Position numbers and translations under genes: made by a program
In this document: one piece after another, positions 47,902-58,221 of the stretch
Position numbering within the stretch: the first letter of the stretch is position 1
Layout of the letters: each line of letters opens with the position of its first letter
The notes under the pieces: model-generated
What the model was told of the DNA's origin: nothing
Database searches by the model: none
What the model saw: only the letters and a program-made list of their open reading frames with translations
Assembly (NCBI GenBank): GCA_029990175.1
Contig: JARKIP010000035.1
Coordinates: 42,298,001 to 42,362,000 of the forward strand
From: Petunia secreta
Taxonomy: Eukaryota > Streptophyta > Magnoliopsida > Solanales > Solanaceae
Direction: 5' to 3'
DNA: 64,000 nucleotides

Positions 47902-48662
47902 TGATGCAACCCAAATTACATCGACACCTACACTTGGTTTGGAAGTCAAGGCATGGATGATATGGACTCGGGGGATGACTTGAAGACAATGCATTGGAGC
48001 TCAATCAAAGAGAAAACAGGGCATGAAACAGTGCAGGAAGCAGAGGAGCAAAACAGGGCAGCACTTTCTGAGCTTACTGCCTGACGAAGAGGATTTGCTC
48101 TTTGCGATCGCGTGCACACCTTCGCGATCGCTAAGAGACTTTGTTTGCTCTTCGCCTTCGGGCAACCCTCCGCGCGGTTGCGCGCCTCAGCAACCAAGTG
48201 CCCACGCGATCGCTATTCCATTCACGCGATCGCGAAGGCCAGTAGAGTTGCAGCGACCAGAAACTTGGCAAATCTTGTAATGGGAAACTATAAATAGACC
48301 CCTTTGTCATTTATTGCATTTTAACAAACCTTGAATGTAGAATGATATATTTCTTGAGTGAATCTCAATGAAGAACCCGTGAGCGGGCATGATTTCACTT
48401 GGTCGAATCCAAGTTGAACATCGAAACCTCTTTGATCATTCTATTTGCGAGAGCTGAGTGTCTCTTGAGGGTAGTTGCATAGTATAGGTGATCTTTGACT
48501 TCACCCAGGGTGTATCGAGAAAACTTCCTCGGTGCTACTTAGGTAAACGTTTCAAGCCTCGTTTTGCTTTTTATCTCGATATCGTTAACGATATCACCTA
48601 TCTTGTTTTAGCTTCCGCATTATCGTATCGTTTGTAGCTTCCGCCTAGTTTTTCCTGCATCA
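47902..48662 (+). repeat. LTR 1 (5') of the composite element
   Basis: Starts TGATGCAACCCAAATT, ends TTTTTCCTGCATCA. TATA box CTATAAATAGACC at about 48288-48300. Contains four GCGATCGC palindromes (48104, 48124, 48206, 48226). Relative to LTR 3 several CpG sites are changed to TpG/CpA, as expected from cytosine methylation. Confidence 0.93.
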
Positions 48663-48664
48663 GT

Positions 48665-48680
48665 TGGTATCAGAGCATGG
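48665..48680 (+). other. Primer-binding site of the composite element
   Basis: TGGTATCAGAGCATGG begins two bases after LTR 1; the first 12 bases fit initiator Met tRNA. This is the only PBS in the composite. Confidence 0.9.
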
Positions 48681-49766
48681 CTAGGCTTCGTTCTTACAAA
48701 TCCTCGGTCTTGTTCTTGTCATTATTGTGAGTGTGTTGTTTGTTCTTGAAAATTGAAGAAAAACAAAAAAATTGAAAACACTAGAAAAGTTGAAAAAAAT
48801 TGGTGGAACTTGTTGGATACGAATCCCCGAGTGTTAAAAAGTAGTGGGGTTTGTTCCTTATTGTATTCCCGTCGTTTTGATACCTATATCTCGTGTTTTG
48901 GTGTTACAAATCAAAATTTCCAAAATCAAAATCAAAATCCAAAAGTTTGAAAAATTTATTGAAAACGCTTCAAATTCGAATCGAAGCTTGTTGTTGTTGT
49001 TTGGGGTTGAAAAACTATTGGGGATTGATGATATTAGTTGTATACACCTTTAGGTATCATTGGTTTTTTGTATCGGGTTGAAATCGAGCCAAAAATTTGG
49101 CCAAAATCGCCAAAATCCCGTTTTTGAGCTGCTGTGAAAGTTGCAGAAATTAACCCTTCGCGATCGCGAAGTGCAATTCGCGCGATAGCAAAGAGCAAAA
49201 TTATTTTTTGAAAATTTAACCCTTCGTGAACGCGCGCGTCTGGTCGCGATAGCGAAGAACAAAAAAAATTCTAGAATTCTAGTTTTGGGACAGAATGTTC
49301 GCAACGACTTCTAAACAGTTTCCAAACATCTAAACTCCAATTGGACCATTAAATATGATGAGTTTGTAGATCACAAACAAAATTTCATCCGATTCCAAAT
49401 CCGTTTGGTACCAATTCGAGTCGAATCTTTTGTGTCCCATTTTCTACCGTACCTCTTGGTTAGTGTTTTGAAGGTAATTGGCCTACTTGAAAGACACTAA
49501 TCCTTTAGCGTATTAGGTATTCGTGCGTATAGGAGATTAGAATTCAAAGAAGAGTCGTATAACTCCTTTTGGCCTCAAGTGCGCACTTTAAATAGCCGTC
49601 CGTACATCGAGTCTTATTAATTCCATTCCGAACTGTAACTTGGACATGCTAGTTGTGATTACCTTGGTTCCCAAGTTGATAAGGCCCCGCTCTTGAGTGT
49701 ACATATATTGAGCGATACACGTGAGGGAGTGACTTTTGGGAGGTTTTGTTCTTTGAAGGTGCAACA
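48681..49766 (+). other. Leader of internal domain A
   Basis: Untranslated-looking DNA between PBS and gene A. It has one GCGATCGC (49160) and, around 48830-49090, sentence-like repeats (GGGATTG, TTCCCGT.TTTGATACC) that recur in the leader of domain B at about 53750-54130. No ORF is supported. Confidence 0.6.
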
Positions 49767-52679
49767 ATGTCGGATGTTGACTGTGGGGATTATGGCTCAT
49801 GTGGAGATAATGCGAGTTGCTATGACTCGTATGGTGATGATGGAGACTATGGTTCCTACGAGGGTGATGATGGCCATTACTATTGTGATGGAAACCATGG
49901 CTCCTATGTTGATGAAGCGGTTCACTATGATGATCGTGAGGTTGATGACGACTATGAAGCTCATGAAGATGAGTTTGATGAATCTAATGCTTCTAGTCAA
50001 GAACCCGAGGATGATGACGCTTCAAGGTATGATTATCCTACTTACTCTTCTTGTGAAGAATTTGAAATTTATGGTAGTTACATAGATAGAGTTGATGATG
50101 ATGTTGAACATATGGGTTATTCTTATGCATCTTCTCTTAGTGTTGCTAACGGTGTACAAGGGAGTAGTAGCGGACCTTCCATTTGTATGGGAGGTGGTGG
50201 TGGTTGTTCCATGGGCAAGAAGAAGCTTGCATCTTCTAGGTACGCTAAGCGGCCTAATGCTTCTAATTCTCATGTGGAGGTTGGTATGATAGATGGTGTT
50301 GCTTTTGCTACAAAAGGGATGTATGCCGTGAGGGGCGTGGATGGTTGTAGTAGGAGTAGTGCTATGGGCTATGGAACCAAGGCGAGAGGCACTTATGGGT
50401 TCCATGGCGAGGTTCCTTCCTTGACTTCCAACAACATTGCTAATGTTGGGAGAGTGACGGGAAGAGGAGTTTGTTCTAGTGGTGATGCCACTAGTGGAGG
50501 GATAAGGAAGACCCAAGTTGTCGGAGTTGACACTTGTGGGCATTCAAGTTCTCACTTGGATGCCAATCTACAAAACTTGGGTAGATGTAGGTTCGTTGTT
50601 GAGGTAGATGGTATTGGAGGATACTTGCTCAAGATTGGTGATACCGATGCCAATTGTATTAGCACCTCTTTGGTTGATAGGCTTAGGATACCATGCAATA
50701 AGCTAGAGTATCCTTATGAGTATGATGGAGTGTGGGTTTCTAAGGAGGCTCGGGTACTCATATCTCATAGGAACTATAAATGCTATGTGTGGTGTGATGT
50801 GTATCCCATGCGTCATGTTGATGTGTGGATAGGTGACCGGTGGTTGGAGGGGAAGAGGGTGAAATATAGTGTGATGAAGGATGCGTATCTTGTGGGCGTA
50901 GGGCAAAGAGTTGATGACTTTGTGCCTTACCGGGCGAAGAGCCAAGTGCCTACTAGTGCACCTTCTTTGGCTAGGCAAAGGAGCAAGGATCGAGAACTTC
51001 ATTCCATGGGCAACAATGTGCAAACAAGAAGTCCTACAAACACAAGCAATGGTGGGACTAGTGCTACAAAAGAGTTGGCAAATGTCAACAAGGCGAGCTC
51101 GAAGCCAATTCTAAAGCCGAGTGGTTCACCAACGAAGAAGAAGGAGGAATCAAGTGATGAGTCTCCTAGTCCTAGATTCCGGGTTGACGTGAAGAGTCCA
51201 CCTACTCCAGCTATGGGTATTCTTGGGCCTCGTCCCAATTCACCCGAATTTGAGAGACAAAAGATAGAGAGGAGTAAGGGAGTGACCGGTGACATTCCTC
51301 GAGTGGAAAAACGAGAGGATGTGTGGAGTGATGTGAGTGGGATGTCACCACCCGAATCTACACCCAGCCTTGAAAAGAAAATGAGGGAAAAGAAAGAGGG
51401 AAAAAGAAAAAATAAGAGTGAGGACACCCCTTATTCTAACCTTAATCCTTTATCTTTTTCTTCTACTTGTTTGAGTGCTTTTGTAGGTATTCTTGGAGGC
51501 AAACCGATGGAGCCTCAACCGTGTTCCGAGATTGAAAGACAAGGTGAAGGAGACGCCGAATGTGAGCTACAAGGTGAAGACGTTCATGACACTTCAAAGG
51601 TATGTGTTAGTCCTTCCTCCCTTGAGCATGCTACTTCCTTGTCTTGTGATGTTGTTAGTGGGAACTCTAGGCTAGTTGATGATTTGCATGACTATAATGT
51701 GTTTGCAACTAGCGTAGAGCCTTTGGGTCAACTTGTGTGTGCGAATGAACCACTAGTTGAGAGGATTGAAAAGCCACATATTGATGTGAGCTCAGTTGTC
51801 ATTGAACCTCTCTTTAGTGAAGATGTCATAGTTGACCGTATTTGGGAACCTTGTTATGACACCCCACCCATGTTTGATAAAGGAGAAGATGAATTGCATG
51901 ATTATCCTATTCTTTCCTTTGATTGTTTATTTGCTAGCGGTGGTATCTTGTGTCGTAGTGAGGAAGTTTGTAACCTTGAGGAGTCTCTTGAGAATGAGAT
52001 AGATCGACTTGTGTTCGATGACTCTTCAAGTGTAGATGTGGTCTCTAGTTTGAGAACTTCACCTTTGCTTGCTAGCGAGCTTGAGAAGTGCGCCTATACT
52101 AATCCTTTGTATGAGGGCCACATCGATGAAAATGATGAGTTGTATCAAACTAGGGAAGAGTGTGAGTTTGAACCTCCAAGGATTGAAATGCCTAACTCTA
52201 TAGATAATCCGTTGTTCGAGACCTTCCTTGGGAGTTTGTCTAGTGGCGAGGGTTGTCTTGGAGGGAAATTTGGAGGTGAGGAGGTACCTCTCGGTGTGTG
52301 TAAGAATGCTCTTAAGAAGGGGAGTGGAGTAGCCGATGTTAGTTGTGAATTGAACTATTTCACTTACTCCATCCCATATGTTGAGAACACCTTGAGTGTC
52401 GAGCATGCCTAAGCCGATGTGTCACTTTGTGATAAAATTGATTTGAAGGCTTAGTGTGTTGGTCATGGGCTTAGGGGTCGTGGGGAATTTAATTGCTACA
52501 TGCATATCCTTGATCTCTTTGCTTGTTTTGATTATGAGTACTTGTTCTTGTCGAGCCAAGAATTTGTTGTCTCTTTTGGGGACATAAGCTTTTTCATAAG
52601 TATTGATGCTTGGCTCTATCACAAGAGTGTGTTTTCCACACCACTTGCACTTATTCTCGTTAAGCTAACCTACTTGTGA
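49767..52679 (+). pseudogene. Gene A: long acidic protein with a retropepsin-like domain lacking the active Asp motif
   Basis: ATG 49767 opens 881 codons to TAA 52410-52412; the same frame continues past that stop and a TAG at 52452-52454 to TGA 52677-52679, matching the end of gene B. Residues 1-100 are Asp/Tyr/Gly-rich. A retropepsin-like fold is suggested at about residues 275-380 by alignment with gene B, but the catalytic site of B (IIDSGSCANIVS) corresponds to KIGDTDANCIS here, without D-S/T-G. A Ser/Lys-rich linker and a long Asp/Glu-rich half with CYDTPPMFDKGE and WLYHKSVFSTPL follow. The 881-codon stretch is free of stops. I do not recognise a named family for the non-protease parts; a Gag-like role is possible. 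Confidence 0.75.
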
Positions 52680-52751
52680 AGTAGGACGTTTTGGTTGTGC
52701 TTTTTTTGATTGTAAGTTTTGATGGTTCGATTTCGAGGACGAAATCCTTTC

Positions 52752-52764
52752 AAGAAGGGGAGGA
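52752..52764 (+). other. Internal polypurine tract before LTR 2
   Basis: AAGAAGGGGAGGA directly precedes the middle LTR, with a CGAGGACGAAAT box at 52734-52745, the same arrangement as before LTR 3. It shows that domain A once ended a normal element here. Confidence 0.88.
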
Positions 52765-53567
52765 TGATGCAATATAAACTGGCGTAAACAACAACCATCA
52801 AAAGCCAAGCTCGAGAGCACAAGGGATACGAGTCAAGGCCTCCGAGAACATCTTGAAAGATCATGCATTGGAGCGCCGAGGACGGAGGAAAACAGTGCAG
52901 GAAACAGGGCAGCCCAAAACAGGGCAAAAAAGGGGAGCACACTCGGAGCTCACTGCCTGCCGAAGAACATTTGTTCTTCGCGATCGCGAAGAGGCTTCGG
53001 TTGCCCTGCGCGACAGCGCCCCATGGAACGCGAAGGCGAAGCTGAAGATGATGGAGACCTGTGCGATCGCGAGCCCTTGACGCGATCGCGATGCTTTGAA
53101 TTGATGCCTGCGCGATTGCGGGCCCTCTTGGCGCGATCGCGATGAAGAGGAGCTGAGCAGCGAGCTAGAATGAGCTGCAAGGGCAATTTTGTCCATTTAT
53201 CATTGTAAATGTATAAATAGCACATTAGCTCTTCATTTTCATTAGTTTTAGCTTGAATTGAATAGAGAGAAGAGAGAATTAGAGAAGGCCGAGCCTTTCT
53301 AGTCCGAAGCCCGAGGCTTCATGTATCTCATCGACTTGGAATCTATGGAGATCCACCACTAGCGTGAATTCCTTGTAAGGTTCGAGATTCATTCTCCCTT
53401 TTGGATAATTAAATTCATGTCTTGAATTATAATTTATCCGTTCTTTCTTCTCGTTTCTTGACTCCCCAATCCTTGTTTCCCAATATCATTGATATCATCT
53501 ATCTTGTGTTTTATCGCTTCCGCATATTCGTATCGTGTTTAGCTTCCGCTCGTTTTGGGTTGCATCA
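52765..53567 (+). repeat. LTR 2 (middle), diverged family member
   Basis: 803 bp from TGATGCAATATAAACTGG to GGGTTGCATCA. It shares ends, CATTGGAGC words, a TATAAATAGCAC box (about 53210) and four GCGATCGC palindromes (52980, 53063, 53082, 53133) with the outer LTRs, but most of its sequence differs from them. No PBS follows it. Confidence 0.85.
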
Positions 53568-53706
53568 GTTGGATAATTAAATTCATGTCTTGAATTATAA
53601 TTTATCCGTTCTTTCTTCTCGTGTCTTGACTCCCCAATCCTTGTTTCCCGATATCATTGATATCATCTATCTTGTGTTTTATCGCTTCCGCATATTTGTA
53701 TCGTGC
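53401..53706. repeat. Direct duplication of the LTR 2 tail (two 138-bp copies)
   Basis: 53401-53538 and 53569-53706 both start TTGGATAATTAAATTCATG and run through CCCCAATCCTTGTTTCCC to GTATCGTG with few differences. The second copy begins exactly where GTTGG of a PBS should continue, so the PBS was lost by this duplication. Confidence 0.9.
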
Positions 53707-54875
53707 TCGTTTTGAAAATCACAAAAAAATTGCTAGAAATCGTTTGTTGTAGCGATTTTGTTGTTGCTTGTTATTGGGGATTGCTTGTTATTATATTCCC
53801 GTTGATTTGGTACCCACGAAATACGATTTGAAGTCGTGAATCAAAATCTTGAAAACCAAATCTCAAAAGTTGAGAATTCACAAATTTTGCTAGAACTTGT
53901 TTGATGTTGTGAATTCTTGGTTGTTTGGTATCGGGGATTGTTCCTTATAGTTTTCCCGTTATTTTGATATCCCCATATCATCATTTGGAGTAGCGGAATG
54001 AAAATCACATTTTGAATCTTGAAGGTTTTTGAAAATTATTGATGAACTTGTCCAAAAACCTTGAAACAAGTTGTTTGATGATTGTTTGTTTTGTTTGAAC
54101 CATTGGGGATTGTTTACTGCAGTTGAAACACCATTTGGAAGCTTGAAAAACTGAAAAACAAGTTGAATTGGGGTTGTTTGCTTGCCAAAACTGATGTTTA
54201 CAGTCGGGGTTCTGGTTCTGGAACGCAAGCCTGCGCGATCGCGCACTGCTGCACGCGATCGCGACAACTCCACAAATTAAGTCATCGCGATCGCGCGCCA
54301 ACCCACGCGACAGCGAAGGGATCCCATTTCCAGAAAATCTTGAATTGGGACAGATTGTTCGCAAAGCTGTTGTAGCAGTTTCCGACCACCAAAACTCCCA
54401 TAGCATCATTAAATATGGTGAGTTTCTAGATCACCCACCAAGATTCATCCAATTCCGAATCTGTTTAGTGACGATTCGATCCTTGAACATTTGATCGCGT
54501 CACTTCCGGTTAGTACTTTGAGGGTAACACTCCTACCCAATTAGTACTAATCCTTTGTGCGAATAGGATACTCGTGCCTAGAAGGAGAGTAGAGCTCAAA
54601 GAGGACTCGTAGTACATTTTGGCTCAAGTGCTCATTTATAAAGTCGTTCGCCCTTCGAGTCCCATCAATTCCAGTCACCCCAAAGAGTATTTGGTTCTTG
54701 TGACTTGAGTGGTTATTGAGGTGGTTGTTCAACTACGAGGATGCCTTTGAGATCAAGCTTGAGTGATCCTACAACCCACTAAATTGAGTGTACCCGAGTG
54801 ACACTCCAAAGGTGAGGGAGCGAGTGAGGGTTTTTACTCTAACCTCTTTCTCTTGTTTTTACTTTTTATAGGCAC
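53707..54875 (+). other. Leader of internal domain B
   Basis: Non-coding DNA with at least three degenerate copies of a unit containing ATTGGGGATTG and TTCCCGTT.ATTTGGTA words (about 53750-54130), then three GCGATCGC palindromes (54235, 54255, 54287). Related to the leader of domain A. No ORF is supported. Confidence 0.6.
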
Positions 54876-57353
54876 ATGGCCGGAGACGTATACGATACCG
54901 TTGAAGTTTCGGTAAGCACTTTGGCCTACCTCTTGGCCGAGGTGATATCCATAAGTACGAGGTTTGATAACCTCAAAGAGGAATGGACCCCGAGTGTCCA
55001 AAGGGGTATCGAAGTTTGTACTAGTAATGAAATGTTGGGTATTCCCCAACAAGTGGGCACTCCCCACAACTTGGGCATTCCCCAAGGTAATGATGAGCTT
55101 AAAACGACACTTGTGGTACGGAGGAGTTTGGGTGCCATGAGTCTTGCGGAGTCGGAGCATGTGCAAAGAGAGAATCCCTTCCATGCTAGGTGTCGAGTGA
55201 TGGGGCAAGTGTGCTCAATGATCATTGATTCGGGAAGTTGTGCTAACATAGTGAGTGAGACTTTGATTTTTCAATTGCAATTGCCTACTATAACGCATCC
55301 ACATCCCTACCGGTTACAATGGTTGAGTGAGTGTGGAGAGTTGAGGGTGGTGAAGCAAGCCTTGGTTGAGTTTGGCATTGGAAATTACCGAGATAAGGTA
55401 ATGTTCGATGTAGTTCCTATGCAAGCTTGCCATCTCTTGTTTGGAAGGCCATGGCAATATGATCGGAGCGTAGTACATGATGGTAGGACCAACTCTTACA
55501 CGGTCTTGCACGGTTCTAGGAAGTATGTACTCAAACCCTTGACCCCCAAGCAAGTAAGTAATGACTATAGGATCATGAGGGAGTTGAAGGAAGCCGCTAA
55601 GGCCAAGTTACCCATGAAACTTGAGCCCGGAACCAACAATCTTATGGTCATGCCCTTGCGAGTTGAGAGTGAAGCATCACCCGGACCTACAATTGGCCTT
55701 GAGCGAAAAATGAAAGAAGTTAGAGGAGAGGAAATCTCGAGTGAGAGTGAGGACACCCTTTGTTCTAACCATGATTTATCTTCTTCTCTTTCTATTTGTT
55801 TTGGCTTATGTGTAGGTACCCTTGGAGGCGAGCTAGTGGAGCCTCAACCGTTTGCCTTGGAAGGAAGACAAGAGGACTGAGAGCATCATTGTGAGCTTCG
55901 TGATGAAGGAATTGAATGCGACACTTCAAGCTATGTGAGTGATCACGGGAGCGACTCAAATGTAAGTGTTACCTTCCCTTCTCATGAACATGTTGATCCC
56001 TTGTCTTGTAGAGACTCAAAGCTAGTTGTTGCGTGTGATGCCTACGATGACCTTGCAACTAGTGAAGAGTCTAATGGTCAACTTGTGTTTGCGTGTGACC
56101 TAGTAGAGAGGAATGAAAAGCCACGTCATGATGTGAGCTCGGTATTCAAAGAACCTCTCTCTAGTGAAAGTGTGATCATTGACCTTGCTTGTGCCCCTTG
56201 TTATGACACCCCACCCATTTTTGATAGAGGGGAAGAAGAGTCATGTGACTCTACCCTTGTTGGTATAATTGATTTTGGTGGCCTTCTGTGTCGTAGTGAG
56301 GATGAAAGTGACCTTGAGGAGTCCAAATTGCATGAATTGGACAAGGTTGTCTATGATGACTCTTCAAGTGCGAGTGATGAACCTAGCTATGATACTTCAC
56401 CTTTGCTTGACCTTGAGAATGGGATGCGCACTTTTACTAATCCTTTGTTTGAGAGCATCCTTATTTGTGGTGGTGAGTTGTATCAAGCTAGAGTTAGGAA
56501 TGAGTTGGAACCTCCGTGGTGTGAGGGATTTGATCCTATAGACAACTCTTTATTTGAAGCTTCGAGTGAGGTAGATGATTCTTCTAGTGACCCTACTCTT
56601 ATTGGTTTGGGTTATGATGATGAAGAGGCCATTAACAATGCCTTCCTTGAGAGCTTACCTTGTGAGGGGTGTTGTCTTGAGGATGAAATTAGAGGTGAGG
56701 AGGTATCTCTTAGTATGAGTATGCGAGATTTTAAGAAGGGGAGTGGGTTGTTTGGTGCTAATTGTGAATTGCACTACTTTGTCTATCACATCCCTTATAT
56801 TAACCACACTTTGAGAATTGAGCATGCCAAAACCATCGTGCCGCATTGTGAAAATATTACATTGAAGGGTTGGTGTGTTGCTCATGAGCTTAGGGGTCAT
56901 AGGAACTTTGATTACTTAATCTTGAATGTTCTATGTCCTATTGGTCTCTTTGCTTGTTATGTTTGTGAGTGCTTGTCACTATGGAGCCAAGAACTTGTTG
57001 TCTCCTTTGGAGACATAAGTTTTTTGATTTGTATTGATACTTGGCTCTATCACAAGAGTGAATTTTCCACACCACTTACCTTCACTCTTGTTGGACTTGC
57101 CTACTCGCATCGTGGGAAGTCTTGGTGCACTAATCTTGAAATTAGGGATCGTAGTGACTTTGATAGCTTAATCTTGCATATGCCATGCACTATTAATCTC
57201 CTTATTTGTTCTTGTGTTGGGAGCACTTCGTTGTTGAACCAAGTACTTGATAGTTCCTTTGGGAACATGAGCTTCTTTGTTGCCATTGATACTTGGTTGT
57301 ACCATAAGAGTGTGTTTTCCCACACTTGGTGCACTAACCTACTCTTGTATTAG
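54876..57353 (+). pseudogene. Gene B: retropepsin-like protein with long acidic region and C-terminal tandem repeats, one stop
   Basis: ATG 54876, one frame to TAG 57351-57353, interrupted only by TGA 55878-55880. Residue 118 starts the active site DSGSCANIVS, and HLLFGRPWQYDRSVVHDG at about 190 is the typical second half of plant Ty3 retropepsins. Downstream it parallels gene A (CYDTPPIFDRGEEE, TNPLFES, FKKGSGLFGANCELHYFVYH). The C-terminus holds two repeats of about 68-84 residues, each starting WC and ending in IDTWLYHKS.FS, plus a third start (TWCTNLL). No RT follows. The protease could mature Gag in a particle; the acidic region and repeats are of unknown function. Confidence 0.78.
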
Positions 57354-57437
57354 GAGCTTTTGTTTTTGTTTTCCTTTCTGATGTAGGTGATGCTACCTTG
57401 GAGGAGGACGCCTTAATTTTGAGGACGAAATCTTCTC

Positions 57438-57450
57438 AAGAAGGGGAGGA
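57438..57450 (+). other. Polypurine tract before LTR 3
   Basis: AAGAAGGGGAGGA immediately before LTR 3, preceded by the GAGGACGAAA box at 57421. Confidence 0.92.
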
Positions 57451-58221
57451 TGATGCAACCCAAATTGCATCGACACCTACACTTGGTTTGGAAGTCAAGG
57501 CATGGATGATATGAGCTCGGGGGATGACTTGAAGACAATGCATTGGAGCTCAATCAAAGAGAAAACAGGGCAGGAAATAGTGCAGGAAGCAGAGGAGCAA
57601 AACAGGGCAAGACAGGGCAGCACTTTCTGAGCTTACTGCCTGACGAAGAGGATTTGCTCTTCGCGATCGCGTGCACACCTTCGCGATCGCGAAGAGACTT
57701 TATTTGCTCTTTGCCTTCGCGCGACCCTCCGCGCGATCGCACGCCTCAGCGACCAAGTGCCCACGCGATCGCTATTCCATTCACGCGATCGCGAAGGCCA
57801 GTGGAGTAGCAGCGACCAGAAACTTGGCAAATCTTGTAATGGGAAACTATTAATAGACCCCTTAGTCATTTATTGCATTTTAACAAACCTTGAATGTAGA
57901 ATGATATATTTCTTGAATGAATCTCAATGAAGAACCCGTGAGCGGGCATGATTTCACTTGGTCGAATCCAAGTTTAACATCGAAACCTCTTTGATCATTC
58001 TATTTGCGAGAGCCGAGTGTCTCTTGAGGGTAGTTGCATAGTATAGGTGATCCTTGACTTCACCCGGGGTGTACCGAGACAAGTTCCTCGGTGCTACTTA
58101 GGTAAACGTTTCAAGCCTCGTCTTGCTTTTTATCTGGATATCGTTAACGATATCGCCTATCTTGTTTTAGCTTCCGCATTATCATATCGTTTGTAGCTTC
58201 TGCCTAGTTTTCCCTGCATCA
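57451..58221 (+). repeat. LTR 3 (3') of the composite element
   Basis: 771-bp match of LTR 1, with a 10-bp insertion-type difference near 57608 and five GCGATCGC palindromes (57663, 57683, 57733, 57765, 57785). Its TATA box is changed to CTATTAATAG. Followed by the TSD CCAAT. Confidence 0.93.

Larger units (their letters stand above)
47902..58221 (+). mobile_element. Composite non-autonomous LTR element: LTR - internal A - LTR - internal B - LTR
   Basis: The outer LTRs (47902-48662 and 57451-58221) are about 96% alike by eye and are flanked by the TSD CCAAT (47897-47901 and 58222-58226). PBS follows the first and PPT precedes the last. In the middle is a third, clearly different but related LTR (52765-53567), with a PPT on its left but no PBS on its right. 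Each internal domain has a long gene; the two genes are homologous over their C-terminal halves. No RT, RNase H or integrase is present, so any movement needed help. It sits in the antisense gene of the Tat-lineage element. Confidence 0.88.

Noticed and set aside
49797..50543. Minus-strand ORFs opposite gene A (Ile/Thr-rich)
   Set aside because: Mirror translations of the Asp/Tyr-rich gene A; no domain or start support.
54876..55880. Gene B as a cellular aspartic protease gene
   Set aside because: It lies between LTRs with PPT and TSD and resembles retroelement proteases, not pepsin-type plant enzymes.
48104..57792. Bacterial (cyanobacterial HIP1-like GCGATCGC) contamination
   Set aside because: The motif sits in all LTRs of an element with plant PBS, PPT and TSD, so it is native to the retroelement.
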